A stretch of 64,000 nt of DNA from contig CALGAW010000026.1 of the NCBI GenBank assembly GCA_937959115.1, positions 1 to 64,000 of the forward strand. Reading direction: 5' to 3'. Position 1 is the stretch's first letter. The number at the start of each line of letters is the position of its first letter. The DNA is from an uncultured Saprospiraceae bacterium (GTDB lineage: Bacteria > Bacteroidota > Bacteroidia > Chitinophagales > Saprospiraceae). This document shows, piece after piece, positions 46,132 to 53,927 of the stretch. The position numbers and the translations under genes are program-made. Below the pieces are notes generated by a model. It saw only the letters and a program-made list of their open reading frames with translations. It was not told where the DNA came from and made no database searches.

Positions 46132-46986
46132 CTATTCTTCAAAGAACATATGTTCATAGAGAAATTGCGTGACGGATTCGTCGTTTCGGATGACTTTTTC
46201 AGAAACGAATTCATGGTCATCTGTGTATCTAGTCCGCGACTCGAATGATTTGTAGCCGGTGAGGTCAATTCTGTACACCTGCACTTCTCGTTCCTTTTCA
46301 TCGTATTGAATGATTTCTTTTACTCCACTGACCTGTGTTACTTCTTGCCTTGCCTTTTTTCCATTGGGGTGATATTCTGTTTCCTGTATTTCTGTATCTC
46401 CTTCGTCATCGATTCTCTTTTTAGAGGTGATGTTCCCATTTGTGTCTAGTGTGTACTCAAAGGTTTCAACAGTTGTAAATCCACCAAAGTCTACAGTCTT
46501 TTTTGCAAGATTCCCATTTTCATATTCGTATAGATAAGTTTCTACAGGATTCTCCTCAGCATCATAGATCGTTTCTTTTTGAATCGTTTCCTTTTCCACT
46601 AAAACCGTTTCAACTATATTTGCTAGAGCGCCTTCTGCATCGAAATAAGCTGTTTTTGAAGATAGGTAGTCTTCTGCCCATTCAACTTTTCTATGTTGTT
46701 CCAGTTGATCATTGACAAACACTTTTTCTTCAATCAGGTAGTCTTTATCATTGTAGGAAAATTCCATCCGATGGCTTTCTTCTTCGTGATTGGTGATTTC
46801 CTTTTGAGTAAGATTACCATTATCATCATAGGTAAACCTTGTTTCCTCATTTATACGTTCACCATCCTGCATGTAATGTTGCTCTAGCGTTCTATCGCCC
46901 TTTTCTGAAAATTCTAAGATCGCTGCAATGCGTTTTTCCTTTGAAGAAGGATCCACCTTGTATACAGTGGTTTTCTTTCGTTTCAT
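46132..46986 (-). CDS. Cytoplasmic RHS/YD-like repeat protein
   Basis: The 284-aa product has no signal peptide. It consists of about ten short repeats of the form YDDNGNLTQKEI, YDAEENPVETYLYEYENGNL, LDTNGNITSKKR and YDEKEREVQVYR. This is the YD/RHS or MORN-like pattern normally found in secreted toxins or surface proteins, but here without any export signal. It lies between a conserved hypothetical gene and rluD, with 6-bp and 30-bp gaps. Function is unknown; it may be a small beta-sheet scaffold. Confidence 0.65.
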   Translation of the reverse strand: MKRKKTTVYKVDPSSKEKRIAAILEFSEKGDRTLEQHYMQDGERINEETRFTYDDNGNLTQKEITNHEEESHRMEFSYNDKDYLIEEKVFVNDQLEQHRKVEWAEDYLSSKTAYFDAEGALANIVETVLVEKETIQKETIYDAEENPVETYLYEYENGNLAKKTVDFGGFTTVETFEYTLDTNGNITSKKRIDDEGDTEIQETEYHPNGKKARQEVTQVSGVKEIIQYDEKEREVQVYRIDLTGYKSFESRTRYTDDHEFVSEKVIRNDESVTQFLYEHMFFEE

Positions 46987-46991
46987 AGTGT

Positions 46992-47390
46992 TTATTTTAT
47001 CATTACTCCATCCGTATCAAGTAGTGGAATTTTTGTGAAGTTTACTTCATTTAGAGTGCCTTTCACGAAAATGTACTTTTTATCATACATTTGGCCATTC
47101 ACAGAAAAACTAACCCAATATTCGTTTGCTAATTCCTTCAATTTGTTTTGAAGCAATTCGACTTTCACAAACGACTGTGGTTCAATAGTTTCAAAATAAT
47201 ACCGCAGTGTGGTTGTCCTAACATTTTCACCTTTAATCTCTCCATAGCCAGTAGAATTGACCAATACATTCGTTAAGCCTTCGGCCTTTAAATTGATCAA
47301 GAATACTTGCCAAAATTCGGCATCATTTGGTTCTGGAACAACAGCAACAGCTACGTCGCTTACTTTTGGTATTGGAATATCTTTCTTCAT
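46992..47390 (-). CDS. Conserved hypothetical protein of Bacteroidota
   Basis: The 132-aa soluble protein begins MKKDIPIPKVSDVAVAVVPE and contains LRYYFETIEPQSFVKVELLQ and MYDKKYIFVKGTLNEVNF. I recall similar proteins across Bacteroidota that are sometimes wrongly labelled as phenylalanyl-tRNA synthetase alpha subunits; there is no synthetase motif here. It is one base from lipB upstream and 6 bp from the RHS-like gene downstream, so it is clearly in the same operon. Function is unknown. Confidence 0.7.
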   Translation of the reverse strand: MKKDIPIPKVSDVAVAVVPEPNDAEFWQVFLINLKAEGLTNVLVNSTGYGEIKGENVRTTTLRYYFETIEPQSFVKVELLQNKLKELANEYWVSFSVNGQMYDKKYIFVKGTLNEVNFTKIPLLDTDGVMIK

Positions 47391-47391
47391 T

Positions 47392-48090
47392 TTACGATTC
47401 TACAATTCTGTAGTTAAATAAATCCTTAAAATGGTTGTTTAATTTATCAATAACTTCGTCTAATTCTATCGTTTGCCCTGTCTCATCCTGTACAGATGTC
47501 ACCGTCTTATCCGTGATGCCACAAGGGACAATATGCTTAAAATATGACAGATCCGTATTCACATTCAAAGCAAAACCATGCATCGTCACCCAACGACTTA
47601 AGTGAATACCGATTGCACAGATTTTACGGTCTGGCTTATCTTCTGTTGCTCTAAGCCAAACGCCTGACAGTCCTTCGATTCTTACACCCTTTAATCCATA
47701 TTCAGCAATTGTAAGAATAGCGGCCTCCTCAATCAAGCGGACAAACTTATTGATATCAGTAAAAAAGCAGTCTAGATCAAGGATCGGATAACCAACTACT
47801 TGTCCAGGACCATGATACGTGATATCTCCACCCCGATTAATTTTGTAGAAGCTGGCGCTATGTTTTTTTAGGCCTTCGGTATTCAGCAACAGGTTATTTT
47901 CGTCGCCACTTCTTCCAAGTGTATAAACATGCGGGTGTTCACAATAAAGGAGGTAGTGTTTGGTTTGTGTCTCTTCGCCAGTTGCTTTTCTTTTTTTGTT
48001 GGAAATCACCTCATCTACCAACTTTTGCTGGAGATCCCAAGATGTTTTGTAATCGATGTTTCCTAACCGACGAACGATAACCTCTTCCAT
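47392..48090 (-). CDS. lipB: Octanoyl-ACP:protein octanoyltransferase LipB
   Basis: The 232-aa enzyme moves octanoyl from ACP to lipoyl domains of 2-oxoacid dehydrogenases and GcvH, the first step of lipoate synthesis. Hallmarks are LYCEHPHVYTLGRSGDENNLL, NRGGDITYHGPGQVVGYPILDL, GLSGVWLR...KICAIGIHLSRW (catalytic Lys) and IVPCGITDK (catalytic Cys). Length is normal. It lies 19 bp after the sugar isomerase gene in a six-gene minus-strand run. Confidence 0.97.
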   Translation of the reverse strand: MEEVIVRRLGNIDYKTSWDLQQKLVDEVISNKKRKATGEETQTKHYLLYCEHPHVYTLGRSGDENNLLLNTEGLKKHSASFYKINRGGDITYHGPGQVVGYPILDLDCFFTDINKFVRLIEEAAILTIAEYGLKGVRIEGLSGVWLRATEDKPDRKICAIGIHLSRWVTMHGFALNVNTDLSYFKHIVPCGITDKTVTSVQDETGQTIELDEVIDKLNNHFKDLFNYRIVES

Positions 48091-48109
48091 CTGTACACAG
48101 TATAATTGC

Positions 48110-49114
48110 TTACGCCTTGGCCAATTCTCCTTTAAGGAAATTAATCACATCTACCTCTACGGCATCAATGTCATCATTTAGTTCAGAAAGGTACCATGAA
48201 ATCCAATCGCCTAGATGCACAAGGTACATGGCATGTTCCATCAAGTTATCCCCCTTGGCCAATACCTCAATCAAGGTACCCGTTAGTTTACTGATAATCT
48301 CCTTATTGATATCAATTCTTACTTGATTACGATAGTAATCTTCTTTTGTTCTTAGAATAAGCACCGCCACATCATTGTTTTCCGCTTTCCAGCCAACCAA
48401 TTCATTATGGTTCATTTCCGGGATGACATGGTGCCAGCAAAGCATTTTCGCATTCTCATTTATTTGCTGACGTAGGCGAATTGCAACTGGCTCAATCGTA
48501 TCAACACAATAGACAACTGGTATTTTGTTTTCTAGAAACCCAGCGATATGGTTCGCTTTGCTCTTGATTTCTTCTTGGTTAGTTTTCAGGAAATCGATCG
48601 ACTTTTCCAATTCATTAATGCGCTTTTCAGAAATAATATCTAATTTATTCAAAATAAACAATTGTTGAACAATGGAATATCCTAAACAAGCACGTGGAGA
48701 AGGTTTTCCGGAAGGAACTGCGATATAATCAAATCCATTTTCCTTTGCTTCATCCAACAGTTTACCGCCAGATGCGATACAAACCACCTTTGCTCCTAAG
48801 CCTTTGGCCTGTTCGAATGCAGACACCGTTTCTTCCGTATTACCAGAATAAGATGAAAAGATGACAAGGGTGTGTTGATTTACATAGCCAGGCAGTTCAT
48901 AGCTCTTACTCACTAGGAATGGGACTTTTCGCTCATCTCTAGTAAAGACTTCAATAAAGTTGCCACCGATACCTGAGCCACCCAAACCGCAAACCAAAAC
49001 CGTATTAATAGGATGATTATGGTTAGAAATGTTAGCTTTTTTACCAATTTCTAACGCTTCTGCTAATTGGTCTGGAAATTCCTGTATTAATTGATCCATC
49101 ATATTCCTAATCAT
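48110..49114 (-). CDS. Bifunctional phosphoglucose/phosphomannose isomerase
   Basis: The 334-aa SIS-domain enzyme has the nucleotide-sugar fold motifs GLGGSGIGGNF near 44-54, FSSYSGNTEETVS near 90-102, and PSPRACLGYS near 139-148. The second SIS domain includes WHHVIPEMNHNELVG, where the conserved Glu and His catalyse isomerisation. This is the archaeal-type PGI/PMI found in many Bacteroidota, which interconverts glucose-6-P, fructose-6-P and mannose-6-P. MMDQLIQEF may mark the real start 4-5 codons in. It is the first gene of the run ending at 44307. Confidence 0.92.
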   Translation of the reverse strand: MIRNMMDQLIQEFPDQLAEALEIGKKANISNHNHPINTVLVCGLGGSGIGGNFIEVFTRDERKVPFLVSKSYELPGYVNQHTLVIFSSYSGNTEETVSAFEQAKGLGAKVVCIASGGKLLDEAKENGFDYIAVPSGKPSPRACLGYSIVQQLFILNKLDIISEKRINELEKSIDFLKTNQEEIKSKANHIAGFLENKIPVVYCVDTIEPVAIRLRQQINENAKMLCWHHVIPEMNHNELVGWKAENNDVAVLILRTKEDYYRNQVRIDINKEIISKLTGTLIEVLAKGDNLMEHAMYLVHLGDWISWYLSELNDDIDAVEVDVINFLKGELAKA

Positions 49115-49206
49115 TTAAAGGGTGAACGTATATTTTCATTACTTAAAGTTGAACGGTAGTTTTGTATAACCATTCTAATTGTCAACTTTATTGTAAATTT
49201 TTCTAT

Positions 49207-49227
49207 TAAATTTGAGGTGCAAAGATA
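49207..49227. promoter_or_regulatory. Divergent promoter pair between the isomerase and yraN
   Basis: TAAATTTG (49207-49214, plus strand) and TATCTTTG (minus strand, 49220-49227) are both perfect TAnnTTTG -7 boxes, placed back to back 5 bp apart. They would start yraN (ATG 49273) and the isomerase operon (ATG 49114). Good -33 elements are not evident for either. Confidence 0.5.
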
Positions 49228-49272
49228 CATAAATAAGCTATGTTAGCAGTAAAATTTTGAATTATTATTACA

Positions 49273-49641
49273 ATGGCAGATCATAATGAATTGGGAGCAA
49301 TCGGTGAAGCCATAGCTGTCGCGTTTCTAGAAGACAAAGGCTACAAGATCAAAGCAATAAACTGGAAACGTAGACGGTTGGAAGTAGATATCATAGCAGA
49401 ACACCAATCTATCCTAGTCTTCGCTGAAGTTAAAACCAGATCAACAAACCGCTTTGGAGAACCAGAAGAATCTGTCACTGATAAAAAGGAAAAGCTTCTT
49501 GTAGAAGCCGCTTCCGCCTACTGTGATGAAATGGACTATGAGGAAGAAATCAGATTTGACATTATCTCGATCACGCTGAAGCCAGCATTAGATATCCGTC
49601 ATTTCGAAGATGCTTTTTTTCCTGGATGGGATGAGGGGTAA
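49273..49641 (+). CDS. yraN: YraN family (UPF0102) protein
   Basis: The 122-aa protein has the UPF0102 pattern: LGAIGEAIAVAFLEDKGYKIKA at the N-terminus, then WKRRRLEVDIIAEHQSILVFAEVKTRS. The E, D and ExK residues resemble the core of PD-(D/E)xK nucleases. No activity has been firmly established for the family, which is often linked with DNA processing genes. It is divergent from the isomerase operon and followed by a hairpin cluster. Confidence 0.9.
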   Translation: MADHNELGAIGEAIAVAFLEDKGYKIKAINWKRRRLEVDIIAEHQSILVFAEVKTRSTNRFGEPEESVTDKKEKLLVEAASAYCDEMDYEEEIRFDIISITLKPALDIRHFEDAFFPGWDEG

Positions 49642-49673
49642 ACGGAAGATGGTGATCCGTTAAGAGCATCACC
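49641..49673 (+). terminator. Overlapping hairpins after yraN
   Basis: Two 6-bp stems lie just past the yraN stop: AACGGA (49641-49646) with TCCGTT (49656-49661), and GGTGAT (49651-49656) with ATCACC (49668-49673). The left arm of the second lies in the loop of the first, the geometry of an H-type pseudoknot. No T-tract longer than three follows, so simple termination is not assured. Confidence 0.4.
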
Positions 49674-49816
49674 TTTCAAAGATAATTGCCAATGAAGGAC
49701 ATCAATTTCCAGTACTAGAAAAATTACCCGCACACGCTATGCTTCCTATGTGAAACCCTATGTATTTATCTATGTGGTAAAAAAAGACGATAGACAATAC
49801 TCGGAATCAAGCCATT

Positions 49817-51097
49817 CTATTTGCTAATAATCAGTTGCTCAGAAATCCGATCTTGCCCACTTACCAACTGAACGACATAAGTACCACCAGCAAGATTGAG
49901 ATCGGGCAATCTGTAGGCGTTTAAGCCTTGTTTTCCAGCAATTTCGAATCGGTTTACGACTTGACCCAGCATATTTGTCACTTGGACTTCTAGTTCGTCT
50001 CGTTGCTCCTTTAAATCAAACACCATTTCAACTAAAGTGCTAGCAGGATTTGGATAAAGAGAAAATCCAGTAAAATTAGAATTTAGGTCTTCCGAAATCG
50101 TACTAATCTGGCAAGGGGAACCCATATTGGCATATTCAAATGTTGTGATACCAGTAAATGCTCCTTCAAAATCGAATAAAAAGATCCGCCATATCTCATC
50201 ATTTTGTAGCTTCACAAAAAAGACTCGGTCTTGATCAACCTCCCAGGCAAAATTGGGTAGATCATACGTTTTCCAATCAAAGCCAATCGTACTAATATCT
50301 GGATCGAACGAATAACAATGATTCGCTGGATCTACAGTGTAAGGGTTAACGTTATCCAATTCCACTACCTCAACGTCCAAACCCGACAAAACACCAGTCA
50401 CTGTATAGTTAAAATAGTTACTCGATCCAAGGTTAGCTGGTGTGTTGTACCGAGTGAATAGTAAATCCCAATTATAAGGCTCAATATTCACAAAACTATT
50501 GGTAACTAAAGAGAAGTGCGCCATGGTTTTACCAGAATGCTGACTAATATTAAAGGATTGATGAAACAGATTGGATCCATCTAAATTCGCATATCTAAAG
50601 TAATAATTGCCTGAAGCATCAAAGGAATCAATACTCACCTTTCTGTAAGTGCTGTCGGGCAAGGAGACGACAAAAACACGATTACCATAAATTACACCGT
50701 TTGTTTTTGTTCCCCAACCAAAGTCATCGGGACTATTAGGTATTTTAGGCTTATTGAACGCTCCTTCATTCCAATGCTCATCATCATTTCGAAGGGTATC
50801 TAAAACGACAGTATTAATGTCTATCAAATCATTAAAATCAGTAGTCGGGGCAATTCGAAGATTTGCGGGAACCATATTTCTTCCAGCAAATTCATTGATA
50901 AAAACACCGCCTTCCTGTTGATTATGTACTGCAAAACCAATGTCCCAGGATCTTCCGTTATCCGTTGCTGTAGCTCCTTGAGAAAAACTATAATAAACAT
51001 GGTTTGCATACAACACGTCCATATCTATCTGAAAATACTGTGCATTCATTTGGCAAGAAAACAAAATCAAACAAATCACTGTTAAACTCTTCATCAT
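49817..51097 (-). CDS. HmuY-like T9SS-secreted protein
   Basis: I chose the ATG at 51097, giving a signal peptide (MMKSLTVICLILFSCQMNAQ). The 426 aa contain two HmuY-like beta-domains, with VYYSFSQGATATDNGRSWDIGF and NVNPYTVDPANHCYSF...WEVDQDRVFFVKLQNDEIWRI as the best blocks; the Asp/Tyr/Trp-rich core is what this family uses to bind haem or another ligand. A T9SS sorting domain follows (FSLYPNPASTLVEMVFDL...GGTYVVQLVSGQDRISEQLIISK). Secretion or surface display by T9SS is expected; ligand identity is inference. It stands alone, convergent with yraN. Confidence 0.85.
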   Translation of the reverse strand: MMKSLTVICLILFSCQMNAQYFQIDMDVLYANHVYYSFSQGATATDNGRSWDIGFAVHNQQEGGVFINEFAGRNMVPANLRIAPTTDFNDLIDINTVVLDTLRNDDEHWNEGAFNKPKIPNSPDDFGWGTKTNGVIYGNRVFVVSLPDSTYRKVSIDSFDASGNYYFRYANLDGSNLFHQSFNISQHSGKTMAHFSLVTNSFVNIEPYNWDLLFTRYNTPANLGSSNYFNYTVTGVLSGLDVEVVELDNVNPYTVDPANHCYSFDPDISTIGFDWKTYDLPNFAWEVDQDRVFFVKLQNDEIWRIFLFDFEGAFTGITTFEYANMGSPCQISTISEDLNSNFTGFSLYPNPASTLVEMVFDLKEQRDELEVQVTNMLGQVVNRFEIAGKQGLNAYRLPDLNLAGGTYVVQLVSGQDRISEQLIISK

Positions 51098-51201
51098 TAC
51101 TATAAATTTATTCACATCACAATTATAGGGGAACAATTGTTATGTAGCAATTGTTTAGCTATAATTTTACTTCAATATTGCAGTAGTTTGACATTTCCCT
51201 G

Positions 51202-51711
51202 TTAATGAATATCTACTTCTTCAAAAAATCCGGTCTGCTTGTTTTTTCGTACGTTATTCCAGTTAAAATATCTTCCGTTCATTGCAACATAAACCCCAGA
51301 AGGTAATGTCTGAACAAACGCAAGTGAACTTCCTAAATTAAAAAACCCATCAGACGATGAGCCAAACGCATAAGGAATCATCGCTCCTGTTAATACAATA
51401 GTTTTATCTTCAATGTTTTCGGCGGCCAATACTGCCGCTGTCTCAACAATAGTGTCAGTGCCATGCGTTATAATAATTTTATTTTTCTTGGCTTTTTTAC
51501 AATTGTGAACGATCAATTTTCTGTCTTCATCGGTCATTTCAAGGCTATCGATCATCATTATTGTTCGAATAGTCATGCTGAGATTACACCTTCCTACTTT
51601 AAACATTTCGTGTAGATGAGTGTTCTGAAAAAACAATTCACCATTGATCATATTGTACTCCTTGTCAAAAGTACCACCTGTTACAAAAACTATAATTTGA
51701 TCTTCCTGCAT
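51202..51711 (-). CDS. Short asparaginase-domain protein
   Basis: The 169-aa protein matches only the N-terminal domain of type I/II L-asparaginases: TGGTFDKEYN at 11-20 with the catalytic Thr, and THGTDTIVETAA at 82-93 with the second Thr/Asp pair. Full asparaginases are about 330 aa, and here the C-terminal domain that completes the active-site dimer is missing. Such short forms recur in Bacteroidota, so this is probably a real family rather than a truncation. The gene overlaps the M1 peptidase stop by 1 bp (TAATG), so the two are translationally coupled. Confidence 0.85.
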   Translation of the reverse strand: MQEDQIIVFVTGGTFDKEYNMINGELFFQNTHLHEMFKVGRCNLSMTIRTIMMIDSLEMTDEDRKLIVHNCKKAKKNKIIITHGTDTIVETAAVLAAENIEDKTIVLTGAMIPYAFGSSSDGFFNLGSSLAFVQTLPSGVYVAMNGRYFNWNNVRKNKQTGFFEEVDIH

Positions 51712-53546
51712 TACTCTGTTATCTCAAAAATATTGTTCTCCTTATTGATATCAGCCATTCGATGCGTTGGATCAATCTCAATACTTACAATATCCTTTTG
51801 CTTTCTAGGAATCATAAACTCATAAGAAGGATGTGTCCAAGGCCAGTCTTCTAATAAGGTAAACTTAGAACGTTGATCTTCTTGTGGTTTATTTCCTCTC
51901 ATTATACGTAAAGGTATATTAAATAGTTCTTTCGAACCGTCTTTATATTCGACCACTAAATCAATAGGCATAATAAAGTCACCTATCCTATTTAGTACAA
52001 CTTTAGTTTGTTTCTTTTTCGCGGCCTCTACTGATTGAATGGAGTAATCGATTGTTCTTGTTGAATGCACAAAATACTCTTTATACCAGTCTAGCTCAAT
52101 ACCTGATTGTTTTTCCATCACCCGTACAAAATCATTGATGTTTGGGTGTTTGAAATGCCATTCATCATAATACTTCAGCAATCCCTTATCTAGATTATCC
52201 TGCCCAATCACATAACTCAATTGATGCAAGAACACCGCTCCTTTGGCGTAGGCCCCTACAGCATAAGCAGCATTTGTGTTGAAGTGATCTGCATGCAAGG
52301 TCAACGGTTCTTCCTCCCCTGCTTTTGCAAGCGCTAAATACCGTAGATAAGTTCCTTTCTGCGGATCTGCTCCGTCTTCCTTAGGAAATAGCTCAGCCAT
52401 AATGATATTGGATCCGTAGACTGTAAACCCTTCATCCATCCAAGCATACAAGGCTTCGTTTGTTCCCATCAACATCTGATACCAACTATGCATGATCTCA
52501 TGAACAGAAACACCAACAAGACTACCAAAATTCCGATGCCCAGTGATCAATGTAGCCATTGGGTATTCCATTCCACCATCTCCACCTTGGATAATAGTGT
52601 ATTGATTGTAAGGATATTTCCCAAATTTCTTCTCGATTGACTTCCATGCAGGCACTATATATTCAGGCAGTTTAGCCCACCCCTTCTCCGTCTTATCATT
52701 CTTTTGATATAGGAAGTGCAACCATGGTCCATCTGGCACCTTCACGGTGTTGTGATGGTAGTCAGGATCAGCCGCCCAAGCAAAATCATGAATATTTTCT
52801 CCTACAAAGTGCCAGGTTAGTTTATCTCCAGGAGCACGTTGCACATCTGTCGTTGTCTCGTAGCCATGTCCAATCTGGTTCGCGTTTTGCAGATCTCCAG
52901 TGCCTCCAATAAGATATTCTTTATCGATGCTAATCTTGACATCAAAATCACCCCAAATACCGTAAAACTCTCTTCCAACGTAAGGGTTTGGATGCCAGCC
53001 TTGATAGTCATATTCACACATCTTAGGATACCACTGCGTCATGGAGTAGTCAATCCCCTCTTTATTGTTTCTACCTGTACGTCGAATTTGTGCCGGGATC
53101 TGTGCCAGCCAGTCCATTTGAAACGTCGTCTTAGAACCTGGAGCGAGTGGTTTTGCCAATTCAACTTCTAAGATAGTTCCTACGACTTCATACTTTAACG
53201 GTGCACCATCTTGCGTCAAGGACTTTACCTGATGCCAGCCATATTCATTCTCCTTAAGTTTTGAAATCCGGTCTCCTACCCTTCGATCAGGATCGATAAT
53301 TGTCCTTGAGCGAACATCCATCATACTTCCAGGCTGAAATGCGTTGTAGTACAAGTGATAAAACACTCGTTTTAATGCATCTGGTGAGTTATTATAATAG
53401 ACCAGCGTTTGCTTACCAGTATACTGATGTTTCTCAGTATCCATGTCTATTTCCATTGTGTATTCTGCTCGCTGCTGCCAACGATCTGACTGCGCTGTTA
53501 ATGAGAAGGAGGCAATTATTAAGATGAAGAGAATTTTATAGCTCAT
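51711..53546 (-). CDS. M1-family zinc metallopeptidase
   Basis: I chose the ATG at 53546, giving a signal peptide (SYKILFILIIASFSLTAQ). The 611-aa exported enzyme has the M1 domain order: N-terminal beta-domain (YTMEIDMDTEKHQYTGKQTL, VFYHLYYNAFQPGSMMDV), then the exopeptidase loop GGMEYPMATLI near 324-334. The zinc site is HEIMH at 349-353 with the third ligand Glu 19 residues on (372), i.e. HEXXH(18)E. It should trim N-terminal residues from peptides outside the inner membrane. Its stop overlaps the asparaginase-domain start. Confidence 0.93.
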   Translation of the reverse strand: MSYKILFILIIASFSLTAQSDRWQQRAEYTMEIDMDTEKHQYTGKQTLVYYNNSPDALKRVFYHLYYNAFQPGSMMDVRSRTIIDPDRRVGDRISKLKENEYGWHQVKSLTQDGAPLKYEVVGTILEVELAKPLAPGSKTTFQMDWLAQIPAQIRRTGRNNKEGIDYSMTQWYPKMCEYDYQGWHPNPYVGREFYGIWGDFDVKISIDKEYLIGGTGDLQNANQIGHGYETTTDVQRAPGDKLTWHFVGENIHDFAWAADPDYHHNTVKVPDGPWLHFLYQKNDKTEKGWAKLPEYIVPAWKSIEKKFGKYPYNQYTIIQGGDGGMEYPMATLITGHRNFGSLVGVSVHEIMHSWYQMLMGTNEALYAWMDEGFTVYGSNIIMAELFPKEDGADPQKGTYLRYLALAKAGEEEPLTLHADHFNTNAAYAVGAYAKGAVFLHQLSYVIGQDNLDKGLLKYYDEWHFKHPNINDFVRVMEKQSGIELDWYKEYFVHSTRTIDYSIQSVEAAKKKQTKVVLNRIGDFIMPIDLVVEYKDGSKELFNIPLRIMRGNKPQEDQRSKFTLLEDWPWTHPSYEFMIPRKQKDIVSIEIDPTHRMADINKENNIFEITE

Positions 53547-53927
53547 TTCGTTATTTTTCACAAAAATACTAATAAACTTATAATTGTTAAACGGATTATA
53601 AAAAATGGTCAAGTATCTATTGGAACAAGAATGACTCAAAATTGTTAATTGCAACTGATTTTATTTTGGGGCCGCCCCTGCGGGTCAGGCTCCTCGGCAC
53701 TCTTTCCACTGCGTTTCATTCAAACAAAACCTCATATCCTTCGGCCGCATCAAACGTTATAATAATCGAAGTTGGTATAAATGAGATGAAGTGTACACAA
53801 CCAATTCATCTAGAATACTAGAATTTCAGAAAAATTATACCGATTTTTGGAACTAAACATTGAGATATAAAGTTTATACACTTTACCGTGATGGATCAGG
53901 ACTACCACCTGACATAAAAGATTAGAT
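53547..53927. other. Intergenic region with GC-rich repeat-like element
   Basis: This 381-bp spacer between divergent genes has no convincing ORF. At 53667-53753 it contains GGGGCCGCCCCTGCGGGTCAG and further GC-rich blocks in AT-rich surroundings: 24 of 30 bases at 53671-53700 are G or C. GGGGC/GCCCC can form a short stem. The pattern resembles dispersed intergenic elements I have seen in Flavobacteriia, but a second copy is not in this window. The remaining 170 bp show nothing. Confidence 0.6.
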
